A DNA stretch of 25,368 bases from an uncultured Polaromonas sp. (GCA_946479075.1 CAMLDT010000023.1:1-25368); one strand, 5' to 3'; positions 7,072 to 14,837 are shown, numbered from the stretch's first letter. Translations and numbers: made by a program. Notes: generated by a model from the letters alone, not told the origin.

Positions 7072-8193
7072 CTAATTCGGCGTGATCGCCGGCAGCCGCA
7101 CGGTGAACTCCGAGCCCTTGCCTTCACCGGGACTGCGCGCCTGCACGCTGCCGCCGTGCAGTTCGGCGATCTCGCGCACCATGGCCAGGCCGACGCCCAG
7201 GCCGCCCGGGACGGCGTCGCTGGCCGAACGCTCCTGCGTGAACAGCTCGAAGATGCGCGGCAAGACCTCGGGGGCAATGCCGATGCCCGTGTCCTCGACC
7301 CGGAACACGATGTCTGTGCCCTCTTGCACAGCCTTGACCCAGATGGTGCCGCCTTCGGGCGTGTACTTGATGGCGTTGCCCAGCAGATTGAGCACCAGGC
7401 GCTGCATCAGGCTCTCGTCCATGTTCACTTGCAGCGCGCTGGACGGAAGCAGCGTCACCAGGGTCAGGCCCCGGCCTGCGGCGGTCTCCTGCAAACTGAT
7501 GACCGCCTCCTGCAAGAAGCGGCACAGGTCCATCTGCTTGAATTGCGGCTGGACCTTGCCGGTTTCCAGGCGGGTCACGTCCATGAGGTCGTCCGCCAGG
7601 CGGGTCAAGGCGGCGACCTGCCGGGCAATGATCTGCAGCGCGCCGTCCACGCGGGCGTCCGAGGTGAGACGCTTGATGATGTGTGTTGCCGTGCTCAGCG
7701 GCGCCAGCGGGTTGCGCAGTTCGTGACCGAGGGTCTTGAGAAACTGGTGGGTGCGCTCACGCGATTCGCGCTGCGCGACACCGGCCGCCTCCAGCAGTTC
7801 AAGCTGGGTCCGCAAATCGGTGCGGTCCCGCAAGACCTTGATAAAACCGACGAGCTTGCCGTCCTCGTCGCGTATCGGCGAAACCGACCCGGTCGCCCAG
7901 ATGCGGGTGCCGTCCTTGCGCACATGCCAGCGGTCGTCTTCGGAGCGGCTGTTGACGCTGGCCACCGCCAGTTCGTACTGGTCCAGGCCGCGGACCTGGT
8001 CCTCTGCGGTAAAGATGGCAGCCAGGTTGTGGCCGACGGCTTCTTCGGCGCTGTAGCCGAGGATCTCTTCTGCCGCACCGAGCCAGGCGGTGATGACGCC
8101 GCGCGTGTCCATGCAGATAAAGGCGTGGTCGCGGTTGCCCAGCAGCCAGCGCCCGGCCAGATCAAGGGCGCCCTCCGGAAGGCTCGGGTTCAT
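7072..8193 (-). CDS. Soluble PAS-domain sensor histidine kinase
   Basis: A 373-residue kinase. A PAS/PAC sensor domain covers about residues 15-127 (AFICMDTRGVITAWLGAAEEILGY through to WHVRKDGTRIWATGSVSPI). A HisKA dimerisation helix carries His157 in LGHELRNPLAP. The HATPase domain has an N box (NLLGNAIKYTPEGG, Asn273), a G1 box (DTGIGI, Asp301), an F box (IFELFTQE) and a G2 box (GGLGVGLAM). There is no signal peptide or membrane helix, so sensing is cytosolic. The start at 8191-8193 is where family homology begins; an earlier ATG at 8340 would add a 49-residue Arg/Ala-rich stretch that looks non-coding. No strong ribosome binding site is seen. No response regulator is adjacent, so the partner and signal are unknown. 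It precedes eutBC on the same strand, but the 235-nt gap holds a separate promoter. Confidence 0.92.
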   Translation of the reverse strand: MNPSLPEGALDLAGRWLLGNRDHAFICMDTRGVITAWLGAAEEILGYSAEEAVGHNLAAIFTAEDQVRGLDQYELAVASVNSRSEDDRWHVRKDGTRIWATGSVSPIRDEDGKLVGFIKVLRDRTDLRTQLELLEAAGVAQRESRERTHQFLKTLGHELRNPLAPLSTATHIIKRLTSDARVDGALQIIARQVAALTRLADDLMDVTRLETGKVQPQFKQMDLCRFLQEAVISLQETAAGRGLTLVTLLPSSALQVNMDESLMQRLVLNLLGNAIKYTPEGGTIWVKAVQEGTDIVFRVEDTGIGIAPEVLPRIFELFTQERSASDAVPGGLGVGLAMVREIAELHGGSVQARSPGEGKGSEFTVRLPAITPN

Positions 8194-8394
8194 GGCCGAG
8201 GCCCGGGCTGGCAGCCGGAGCGAGGCCGTGGGTGAATCAACAAGGTCATGCCCTACTCTCGCCCGGCGAGCTCTTTGGCAATGTAGGACGGCGGCGCACA
8301 CGGCAGCGCGCCATTGCAGCAAATGCAAAGGCCGCGGCACACCAACTCGCCAGCGGCGCCTGATGACCGCGGTGGTGGCGCGGCGGCGCTCAGC

Positions 8395-8610
8395 TCAATA
8401 ATCGGCGCGTATCAGGCGGCGGGCGCGCGGGCTCATGCGGGCCAGCATGCCTGCAGTGATCCACGGATAGGCGGCGACGGCAACTGCGGCCGCTCGCGGC
8501 GCGCGTCCAGCGACCGCGGCGTGGCTTGCAGGCGCTGCAGCAGCTGCGCTGCGTTTGGCAGGCGAGTTGGAAGCGGGAGCAGAACCGGTGAAGAAGGTGG
8601 TCGAAGTCAT
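8395..8610 (-). CDS. Small Ala/Arg-rich protein of unknown function
   Basis: A 71-residue open frame that I do not recognise. AGGA lies about 8 nt before its ATG, and an AT-rich promoter-like region follows upstream at 8670-8712; TATACT at 8687-8692 on the minus strand is a possible -10. Third codon positions are mostly G or C, as in real genes here. The protein starts MTSTTFFTGSAPAS, is rich in Ala in the middle, and ends with a basic motif (MSPRARRLIRADY). It has no clear membrane helix. Because it is divergent from the LysR gene at 8805, it is the likely regulatory target of that protein, as LysR genes usually sit beside what they control. It could be a spurious frame; the ribosome binding site and position argue against that. 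Confidence 0.5.
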   Translation of the reverse strand: MTSTTFFTGSAPASNSPAKRSAAAAAPASHAAVAGRAPRAAAVAVAAYPWITAGMLARMSPRARRLIRADY

Positions 8611-8730
8611 GAGGTTTCCTTTCAGCTGACATGAGGGCAGAAGAAGGCTGCCGGGCAGGGGTCATGTCTCAAATATAGGGTTAACGAGTATAAAAGTAAA
8701 ACGACATATATTGCGTTTGAGTGCAGAAAA

Positions 8731-8778
8731 ACTGCTGGAAGAACTGCTGGAAGAACTGCTGGAAGAACTGCTGGAAGA
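8731..8778 (+). repeat. 12-bp tandem repeat, four perfect copies
   Basis: The unit ACTGCTGGAAGA is repeated four times without a mismatch, followed by a partial AC. It ends 26 nt before the ATG of the LysR gene at 8805, so it lies in that gene's leader or promoter and between two divergent genes. The copy number is a multiple of 12 bp, so change by strand slippage would move promoter elements by about one helical turn per copy. Alternatively the repeats could be direct binding sites. Confidence 0.95.
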
Positions 8779-8804
8779 ACCCGGCGCCATAAACGGAGAC
8801 AAGC

Positions 8805-9695
8805 ATGGACATCAACCTCGCCCGCACCTTTCTGGAGATCGTCGCCTGCGGCAGCTTTGTGCAGGCGGCCGAGCGCCTGCACGTCACGCAGACGGCCGTC
8901 AGCGCGCGCGTGAAAACGCTGGAAGACCTGCTGGGCCGGCAGCTCTTTGTGCGCAACAAGGCGGGCGCCTCGCTGACGCCGGCCGGCGAACAGTTTGTGC
9001 GCCATGCGATGACGCTGATGCAGGTCTGGGAGCGTGCACGCCAGCAGATGGCGGTTCCGCCGGGGCGGCGCGCGCTGGTCACGGTGGGCTGCGAGATCAG
9101 CCTGTGGCAGCCGCTGCTGCTGGACTGGTTGATGTGGATGCGCAGCCAGGCGCCGGACCTGGCGCTGCGCACCGAGGTCGGTGTGGCCGAGGACCTGCTG
9201 GAACGTGTGGCGCACGGCACCCTGGACATCGGGATTGCCTACGCGCCGCGGCAACGGCCCGGCCTGCGCATCGAACTGCTGATTGAAGAAAAACTGGTGC
9301 TGGTCAGCACCAGCCCGGCGCGCAAGGCGCCGCAGCCGGCCGACTACGTGTATGTGGACTGGGGTCAGGAGTTTGCCGCGCAGCACAGCCTGGCGTTTCC
9401 CGAACTCTCCAGCGTGGGTTTGTCGTCCAGCCTGGGGCCGCTGGGGCTGGAATACGTGCTGGCCGTGGGCGGCGCCGGCTACTTCCGCCAGAACGTGGTC
9501 CGCAAACACCTCCAGGAAGGCCGGCTGCACCGCGTGAGTGGCGCCCCCGAGTTTTTGTACCCGGCGTATGCGGTGTATGCCGCCGATGCCGACATGACGG
9601 TGCTGGCACCGGCGCTGGCCGGCTTGCGCCAGGCCGCGGCCGGCAAGGCCGTGCCCAGGCCCAGGAAGCCGAAGGAGCGTCCGGCGGCCGTCTAG
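8805..9695 (+). CDS. LysR-type transcriptional regulator
   Basis: A complete 296-residue LysR protein. The helix-turn-helix is at about residues 3-60 (ARTFLEIVACGSFVQAAERL, HVTQTAVSARVKTLEDLLG, then a wing with FVRNKAGASLTPAG). The effector domain runs from about residue 90. Its substrate side has WQPLLLDWLMWMRSQAPDLALR and 'GTLDIGIAY', and the second half shows 'GLEYVLAVGGAGYF', a segment common in members of this family that sense unknown ligands. CGGAG lies 6-10 nt before the ATG. The tail (residues about 280-296) is Arg/Lys/Pro-rich. It is divergent from a 71-codon unknown gene and convergent with emrB, with which its stop codon overlaps. It is more likely to regulate the former than the efflux operon, which has its own MarR repressor. 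Confidence 0.94.
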   Translation: MDINLARTFLEIVACGSFVQAAERLHVTQTAVSARVKTLEDLLGRQLFVRNKAGASLTPAGEQFVRHAMTLMQVWERARQQMAVPPGRRALVTVGCEISLWQPLLLDWLMWMRSQAPDLALRTEVGVAEDLLERVAHGTLDIGIAYAPRQRPGLRIELLIEEKLVLVSTSPARKAPQPADYVYVDWGQEFAAQHSLAFPELSSVGLSSSLGPLGLEYVLAVGGAGYFRQNVVRKHLQEGRLHRVSGAPEFLYPAYAVYAADADMTVLAPALAGLRQAAAGKAVPRPRKPKERPAAV

Positions 9696-11257
9696 TGCGC
9701 GCCCGCCGCCGCGTCCAGCCCGCCGGCTGCTGTGGCCTTTTGCGGTTGCGTGAGCCACACCAGCGGGATCAGCGCGAGAAACATCAGCGCCGACACCCAG
9801 AAGATGTCGTTGGCGGCGAGCATGAAGGCCTGCTGGTCCACCAGCCGGTTGATCTGCCCCAGCGCCTGTTCCGGTGTCATGCCGGAGGCTGTCAGGCCTG
9901 ACAGCGCGGCCTGCGCCGCCGGGTTGCCGATGTTCACCGCCTCCGCCAGTTGGGCGTGATGCAGCGCGGCGCGGCTTTCCCACAGCGTGGTGGAGATCGA
10001 GGTGCCCATGGCGCCCGCGGTGATGCGCACGAAATTGGTCAGCCCCGACGCGGCCGGCATGCGCTCGGGCGACAGCCCCGACATGGTGATGGTCATCAGC
10101 GGGATGAAGAAAAACGCCATCGCCACACCCTGAATGATGGTCGGGATCAGGATGGTGCCAAAGTCGGCCTGGGTGTTGAACTGCGAACGCATCCACAGCA
10201 CCAGCGCAAACACCAGGAAGGCAAAGGTCGCGTAGCGGCGCGGATCGATCTTGCCCACGGTCTTGCCCACCAGGGGCGACAGCACCATGGCCATCAGCCC
10301 GACCGGCGCCATGATCATGCCGGCGTCGGTGGCGGTGTAACCCATGAACTGCTGCAGCCACAGCGGCAGCAGCACCACGTTGCCGAAAAACAGCCCGTAA
10401 GCGACGGAGGTGGAAATGGTGCCAGCCCAGAAGTTGCGCCGCGCAAACAGGCGCAACTCCACCACCGGGTGTTCATCGGTCAGCTCCCAGATCAGGAAGA
10501 AGGCAAACCCGACCACCGCGGTGACGGCCAGGCCGATGATCAACGGCGAGTGGAACCAGTCGTTTTCCTTGCCCAGGTCCAGCATCATCTGCAGCGCGGC
10601 GATCCAGATCACCAGCAGCGCGAGGCCCACCGTGTCGATCGGCAGTTTTTTCGTCGGGCTTTCACGCTTGCGGTAAATCGTCCACGCGGCAAACGCGGCC
10701 AGCATGCCGACCGGGATGTTGATGTAGAAGATCCACGGCCAGGAAATGTTGTCGGTGATCCAGCCGCCCAGCAGCGGCCCCATCACCGGCGCGACCAGCG
10801 TGGTCATGGCCCACATCGCCATGGCCAGCCCCGCCAGCGCGCGCGGGTAGCTGGCCAGCAGCAGGGACTGCGACAGCGGGATCATCGGCCCGGCGACGAA
10901 ACCCTGCAGGGCGCGCAGGGCGATCAGGGTGGCCATGTTGGGCGCCAGGCCGCACAGCCAGGACGCAATCACGAACAGGATCACGCTGCCCACAAACAGC
11001 CGCACCTGGCCGAAGCGCTGCGACAGCCAGCCGGTCAGCGGCACGGCAATCGCGTTGGCCACGGCAAAACTGGTGATGACCCAGGTGCCCTGGTTGGGGC
11101 TGACACCGAGGTCCCCGGCAATCGCCGGCAGCGAGACGTTGGCGATCGAGGTGTCCAGCACGTTCATGAAGGTCGCCGCGGACAGGGCAATCGTGCCCCA
11201 GGCGCGTGCCGACCCTTCGAGCGGCGGATGCGCTGCGGAAGCGGGGGCGCTGGCCAT
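9692..11257 (-). CDS. emrB: EmrB/QacA-type MFS drug efflux permease (DHA2, 14 helices)
   Basis: A 521-residue inner-membrane proton antiporter of the DHA2 family. The N-terminal helix carries the family motif 'FMNVLDTSIANVSLPAIAGDLG', then 'WVITSFAVANAIAVPLTGWLSQRFG' (motif A region), 'RALQGFVAGPMIPLSQSLLL', and the antiporter motif C region 'APVMGPLLGGWITDNISWPWIFYINIPVG'. Hydrophobic segments fit 14 helices, with a long periplasmic loop near residues 455-490. It starts 2 nt after the emrA stop. With EmrA and the NodT protein it should form a tripartite pump that sends hydrophobic toxic compounds across both membranes. Its stop (TAG on the minus strand) shares CTAG with the stop of the convergent LysR gene. 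Confidence 0.95.
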   Translation of the reverse strand: MASAPASAAHPPLEGSARAWGTIALSAATFMNVLDTSIANVSLPAIAGDLGVSPNQGTWVITSFAVANAIAVPLTGWLSQRFGQVRLFVGSVILFVIASWLCGLAPNMATLIALRALQGFVAGPMIPLSQSLLLASYPRALAGLAMAMWAMTTLVAPVMGPLLGGWITDNISWPWIFYINIPVGMLAAFAAWTIYRKRESPTKKLPIDTVGLALLVIWIAALQMMLDLGKENDWFHSPLIIGLAVTAVVGFAFFLIWELTDEHPVVELRLFARRNFWAGTISTSVAYGLFFGNVVLLPLWLQQFMGYTATDAGMIMAPVGLMAMVLSPLVGKTVGKIDPRRYATFAFLVFALVLWMRSQFNTQADFGTILIPTIIQGVAMAFFFIPLMTITMSGLSPERMPAASGLTNFVRITAGAMGTSISTTLWESRAALHHAQLAEAVNIGNPAAQAALSGLTASGMTPEQALGQINRLVDQQAFMLAANDIFWVSALMFLALIPLVWLTQPQKATAAGGLDAAAGAH

Positions 11258-11259
11258 GC

Positions 11260-12585
11260 TCAGTTCGCGCGGGAAGCGGATGCGGAAGCGGAGGCGGCGG
11301 CCAGGTTGGCGGAGGCCGGCACGGGCTTCAGCGCGGCGCTTTTGCTGCCGCCGGAGCGCGCACGCCCGAGGTTGGCGGCAATCACGCGGCTCACTTCGGC
11401 TTCGGCGCCGTTGTCGGGCACCTGAGACGCCTGCGCCTGTGCGGCGGCTGGCACCGGCGCATCGGCCAGGGTCTTGCCGTCACGGTTGCGGATATCGACC
11501 TCGACATCCATGGACAGGCCGACACGCAGCGGATTTTCCGCGATCTGCTCCGGCGCCAGCGCGACCCGCACCGGCACCCGCTGGACCACCTTGATCCAGT
11601 TGCCGGTGGCATTTTGGGCCGGCAGCAGGGCAAAGGCGGCGCCTGTGCCCACACCGAGGCCGGCGACGGTGCCGGTGTATTCCACCTTCTTGCCGTACAG
11701 GTCGGCCGTCAGCTTGACCGGCTGGCCGATGCGGATGTTGCGCAACTGGACTTCCTTGAAGTTGGCATCAACCCAGACCTGCTTGAGCGGGATGATGGAC
11801 ATCATGGGCGTGCCGGCGGCCACGCGCTGGCCAAGCTGCACCGTGCGTTTGGCCACATAACCATCCACCGGCGCGGCCAGGGCCACGCGCTGGGTGGCCA
11901 GCCAGGCTTCACGCACCTTGGCGGCGGCGACCTGCACGCTGGGGTGCTGCTCGACACTGGTGCCTTCGGTCAGCGCCTGGTTGCTGGCGAGCTGTTCGCG
12001 CGCAGCGGCCACGCCGGCCTGCGCCGCAGCCAGGGCACTTTTGGCATTGGCCAGTTGCGTCTGTGCGTGACCGAGCTCCTCGCGCGAGACCGCGCCGTTG
12101 CCGGTCAGCGCCTGACGGCGGTTCAGGTCGTCGTTGGCGCGGGCGATGTCACTCTGCGCACGGGCCACGTCGGACTCGCGCAGCGTCACCTGCGCCGCCA
12201 GGGAGCCATTGTTGGCATAAAGCGTGCGCACCTGGCGCACCGCCTGGGCCAGCGCAGCCTCCGCCTGGTCCAGCGCGACTTTGGCATCAGCCGGGTCCAG
12301 CTGGACCAGGGTCTGGCCGGCCTTGACGAAGTCGGTGTCGTCGGCCATCACGCCGGTCACGGTGCCACCGATTTGCGGCGTGATCTGGATCACGTTGCCC
12401 TGCACATAGGCGTTGTCGGTGGACTCGTAGTGGCTGGCGACAAAAAATTCATAGGCGGCCCAGCCGAGGCCGGCCACCACCACGACGGCAGCAAGTGCGG
12501 TCAGCGCCTTCTTGCGCTTGGGGTTGCCTGGATTGACGGGGGGATTGTTTGTGGTGCCTGCAGTGGCTGCGGTGGTCGTGTTCAT
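11260..12585 (-). CDS. emrA: EmrA-type membrane fusion protein of the efflux pump
   Basis: A periplasmic adaptor of 441 residues, against about 390 in E. coli EmrA. A cytosolic Thr/Asn/Pro-rich start precedes one membrane anchor (about residues 26-46, ALTALAAVVVVAGLGWAAYEFF). The lipoyl half-motif follows (YESTDNAYVQGNVIQITPQIGGTVTGV), then a long alpha-helical hairpin rich in Ala/Gln/Glu (about 95-200), the second lipoyl half (APVDGYVAKRTVQLGQRVAAGTPM) and beta-barrel domains. The last 70 or so residues are a low-complexity Ala/Ser/Pro tail with no counterpart in E. coli EmrA. No ribosome binding site is evident before the ATG, and 83 nt separate it from the NodT gene upstream. It joins the permease EmrB to the outer-membrane channel. 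Confidence 0.95.
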   Translation of the reverse strand: MNTTTAATAGTTNNPPVNPGNPKRKKALTALAAVVVVAGLGWAAYEFFVASHYESTDNAYVQGNVIQITPQIGGTVTGVMADDTDFVKAGQTLVQLDPADAKVALDQAEAALAQAVRQVRTLYANNGSLAAQVTLRESDVARAQSDIARANDDLNRRQALTGNGAVSREELGHAQTQLANAKSALAAAQAGVAAAREQLASNQALTEGTSVEQHPSVQVAAAKVREAWLATQRVALAAPVDGYVAKRTVQLGQRVAAGTPMMSIIPLKQVWVDANFKEVQLRNIRIGQPVKLTADLYGKKVEYTGTVAGLGVGTGAAFALLPAQNATGNWIKVVQRVPVRVALAPEQIAENPLRVGLSMDVEVDIRNRDGKTLADAPVPAAAQAQASQVPDNGAEAEVSRVIAANLGRARSGGSKSAALKPVPASANLAAASASASASRAN

Positions 12586-12668
12586 GATGACTGTGATGTG
12601 ATGTGTTGTTGACGTCGTATCGGAAGGGGTGCTGGCGCTGGCAGGGATGGGGACCGCGGCGGGCTGCC

Positions 12669-14282
12669 TCAGCGGCTGCCCTCGCTGGATTTCAAGGAAA
12701 AAAGGCCTCCAGCCCTTGCCTGCTCTGCGCGAGCAGCTATCTTTTCAGGAGCATCCAGCGCCACGGTGGAAGCATCGGCGCTGTAACCGCCACCCAGCGC
12801 ACGCACCAGGCCGACCTGTGTGTCGAGCGCACGCGCGGCCAGATCCACCGCCAGGCGGCGCTGGCTGAGCACGCTGTTTTCGGCGGTCAGCACATTCAGG
12901 TAGTTGCCCAGGCCGGCCTTGTAACGCTGCACGGCGATGTCGTAGGCGCCTTCGGCGGCGGTCTGCGCAGAGCGCTGCTCGGCCTGCTGGCGCGTGATGG
13001 CCTGGCTGGAGGCCACCTGGTCAGCCACGTCGCGCACCGCATCGAGCACCGCGGCGTTGTAGCTCTCGACCGCGCTGTCGAGGTCTGCGCTTTTGCCGCG
13101 CAGGTTGGCGCGCAGCCGGCCGGCGTCAAAGATCGGCAAACGCAGCGCCGGGCCGACGCCCCACTGCTGGCTGCCCGCATCGAGCAGACGGCCCAGGCCG
13201 ATGCTGGAAAAACCGGCGAAGGCGACCAGGTTGATGTTGGGATAAAACTGGGTTTTGGCATTGACCACGTCCTTGGACGCCGCTTCGACACGCCAGCGCG
13301 CGGCGGCGATGTCGGCACGGCGGCCGAGCAGGTCGGCCGGGATGGCGGTCGCCGCCGCATCGGTGTGGATGGCAGACATCCGGGGCGGGACCAGGGCCGC
13401 AGCCACGCCGGGCTGCCCGACCAGGGCGCCCAGGGCATTGCGCGCCAGCGCGAGCTGCTCACGCAGGCTTTCGATCTGCAGGCGCGCCTCGGGCAGGCCG
13501 CCCTCGCTCTGGCGCAGTTCGAGCTGGGTGTCCAGGCCGGCGTTGACGCGGTCGTTCACCAGGCCCAGCGTTTCCTGGCGCTGGGCCAGCGTGCGCTCGG
13601 CCACCTGCAGTTGCTCGTTGAGGCGCGCGATCTGGAAGTAGCTGCGCGCCACATTGCTGGCCAGCAGCACGCGCGCGGCAGCGCTGTCGGCTTCTGCAGC
13701 GCGCACGCTGCCAAGCGCGGATTCGAGCGCGGCGCTGTACTTGCCGAAGAAGTCAATTTCCCAGCTGCCGCTGAGCTGCGCCGTGCCGCTTTCGCGGATG
13801 GAGCCGGCCAGCGGCGCAGGCACGGCGCCATTGGCGGTGTACTTCTGGCGCGTCAGGTCAATGTTGCCGTTGATCTGCGGCAGCCGCGCGGCGCTGGCCA
13901 CTTCGTTCACCGCCTGGGCGCGCGCCAGCCGCGCCTGGGCGATCTTCAGGCTGGGGTTGGTCTGCAGGGCCTGGGCGATCAGGGTGTTGAGCTGCTCGTC
14001 ACCGAAGTCGCGCCACCACTCGGCGGCCACCGGCGCCGTGGCTGCGGACGCCGTGGGCACGCCCAGTGACGCGCTGTCGCGCAGGCTGGCGGTCGAATGG
14101 ATGCCGGACATGTCGGCGCAGCCCGAAAGGCCGGTGGCCATCAGCCCGGCAGCGATCACACCGGCGGTGGTGACCAGCGCCATGCGGAAGGAGGCGCGCC
14201 ACACCGGAATGGCAGGCGGCGCGGCCTCGGGGGCAGCGCCGGGCAACAGGGAGGGAGTGCTGTTATTTTTCATTTTTTTCAT
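12669..14282 (-). CDS. NodT-family outer-membrane efflux lipoprotein
   Basis: The outer-membrane channel of the pump (TolC-like, RND/MFS-associated NodT family), 537 residues. Signal and lipobox: ALVTTAGVIAAGLMATGLSGC, with Cys55 as the lipidated residue. Two OEP repeats follow, seen as 'WWRDFGDEQLNTLIAQAL', 'PSLKIAQARLARAQA', 'GSWEIDFFGKYSAALESA', and in the second half 'RRADIAAARWRVEAASKDV', 'FYPNINLVAFAGFSS', 'LRLPIFDAGRLRANL', 'RYKAGLGNYLNVLTAEN'. The ATG at 14280-14282 is preferred because GAG lies 5-8 nt upstream; it overlaps the end of emrR by 20 nt. An ATG three codons later is also possible. The N-terminus before the hydrophobic core is unusually long (about 34 residues). The final 25 residues are partly encoded by dispersed repeat copy 4 and look like an added tail. 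Confidence 0.94.
   Translation of the reverse strand: MKKMKNNSTPSLLPGAAPEAAPPAIPVWRASFRMALVTTAGVIAAGLMATGLSGCADMSGIHSTASLRDSASLGVPTASAATAPVAAEWWRDFGDEQLNTLIAQALQTNPSLKIAQARLARAQAVNEVASAARLPQINGNIDLTRQKYTANGAVPAPLAGSIRESGTAQLSGSWEIDFFGKYSAALESALGSVRAAEADSAAARVLLASNVARSYFQIARLNEQLQVAERTLAQRQETLGLVNDRVNAGLDTQLELRQSEGGLPEARLQIESLREQLALARNALGALVGQPGVAAALVPPRMSAIHTDAAATAIPADLLGRRADIAAARWRVEAASKDVVNAKTQFYPNINLVAFAGFSSIGLGRLLDAGSQQWGVGPALRLPIFDAGRLRANLRGKSADLDSAVESYNAAVLDAVRDVADQVASSQAITRQQAEQRSAQTAAEGAYDIAVQRYKAGLGNYLNVLTAENSVLSQRRLAVDLAARALDTQVGLVRALGGGYSADASTVALDAPEKIAARAEQARAGGLFSLKSSEGSR
12704..12745 (+). repeat. Dispersed repeat copy 4, inside the NodT coding sequence
   Basis: GGCCTCCAGCCC at the left and GCAGCTATCTTTT at the right. 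The centre contains CTGCTC-TGCGC-GAGCAG, a 6-bp hairpin. It lies within the last codons of the NodT gene on the opposite strand and encodes about residues 513-526 there (reading AARAEQARAGGLF). The right end has diverged from TCAAAT, as expected if it has been read as protein for some time. Confidence 0.75.
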
Positions 14283-14802
14283 TTTTCTCGTTGGAGGCTT
14301 GCAGGCTTTGGGCGGTGTCAAGAATGCGGCGCAGGTAGCCCTTGAGGGCTTGCCACTCCTCGACCGAAAAACCGGCGAGGTGGGCGTTTTGAACGCGGCT
14401 GAGGATGGCGGGAATTTCTTTCGCGGCGGCGCGGCCGGCGTCGGTCAGTTCGAGGTTCACGACACGCCGGTCTTCCGAAGAACGGATGCGGCGGCACAAA
14501 TCCTTGCTTTCAAGGCGGTCCAGCAGGCGTGTCATGGAACCGGCGTCGAGTTCGCACACGCGCGCCAGTTCGGCAGCCGTCGAAGCCTTGCCCATATACA
14601 GCTTGAGCAGCGGCACCCACTGCGCGTTGGTCAGGCCGGTGGGCTCCAGCTCGCGCTCCACACCCTGGGAGATCAGGGACAGGATGCGGCGCATCATGTA
14701 GCCCATGCTTTCGTCCGGCTTGTAACCCTCGGCGCGGTAGAACTCGCCCATCGTGCAGGGGACGTCGCCAACAACTGTCTGGGATTTGATTTTGGTGACC
14801 AT
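14263..14802 (-). CDS. emrR: MarR-family repressor of the efflux operon (EmrR-type)
   Basis: A 179-residue winged-helix repressor. The dimer helix and winged helix run from about residue 32 to 150: 'TNAQWVPLLKLYMGKASTAAELARVCELDAGSMTRLLDRLESKDLCRR', then the wing 'SSEDRRVVNLELTDAGRAAAKEI', typical of MarR/EmrR. It is the first gene of the efflux operon and overlaps the NodT gene by 20 nt. The C-terminus is NEKNEKNEK, coded by an A-rich near-repeat. The ATG at 14800-14802 has no Shine-Dalgarno sequence, and a consensus promoter ends 6 nt before it, so the message may be leaderless. An in-frame ATG at 14749-14751 (MGEFYRAEGY) is the alternative start. It should repress its own operon and release it when drugs bind. 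Confidence 0.93.
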   Translation of the reverse strand: MVTKIKSQTVVGDVPCTMGEFYRAEGYKPDESMGYMMRRILSLISQGVERELEPTGLTNAQWVPLLKLYMGKASTAAELARVCELDAGSMTRLLDRLESKDLCRRIRSSEDRRVVNLELTDAGRAAAKEIPAILSRVQNAHLAGFSVEEWQALKGYLRRILDTAQSLQASNEKNEKNEK

Positions 14803-14808
14803 GGCGTG

Positions 14809-14837
14809 ATATTACTTGCTTAGACAAATATTGTCAA
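14809..14837 (-). promoter_or_regulatory. Strong sigma-70-type promoter of the emrR efflux operon
   Basis: On the minus strand: TTGACA (14837-14832, a perfect -35), a 17-bp spacer, and TAATAT (14814-14809, five of six matches to the -10). The -10 ends 6 nt before the ATG, so transcription should begin at or next to the A of the start codon. The palindromic operator overlaps the -35 and spacer, so a bound repressor would block polymerase. Confidence 0.8.

Noticed and set aside
8194..8340. 49-residue N-terminal extension of the histidine kinase
   Set aside because: The stretch is Arg/Ala/Leu-rich without homology to PAS kinases, has several rare features, and the PAS domain begins soon after the ATG at 8193.
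8711..9286. Frame starting LLEELLEELLEE through the 12-bp repeats into the LysR gene
   Set aside because: It runs out of frame across the whole conserved LysR coding sequence, and the LysR start has its own ribosome binding site. The repeats are better seen as leader DNA.
9950..11425. Very long open frame antisense to emrB
   Set aside because: High GC leaves stop codons rare in the opposite frame. The translation is Arg/His/Gln/Gly-rich with no domain, and emrB on the other strand is a clear family member.
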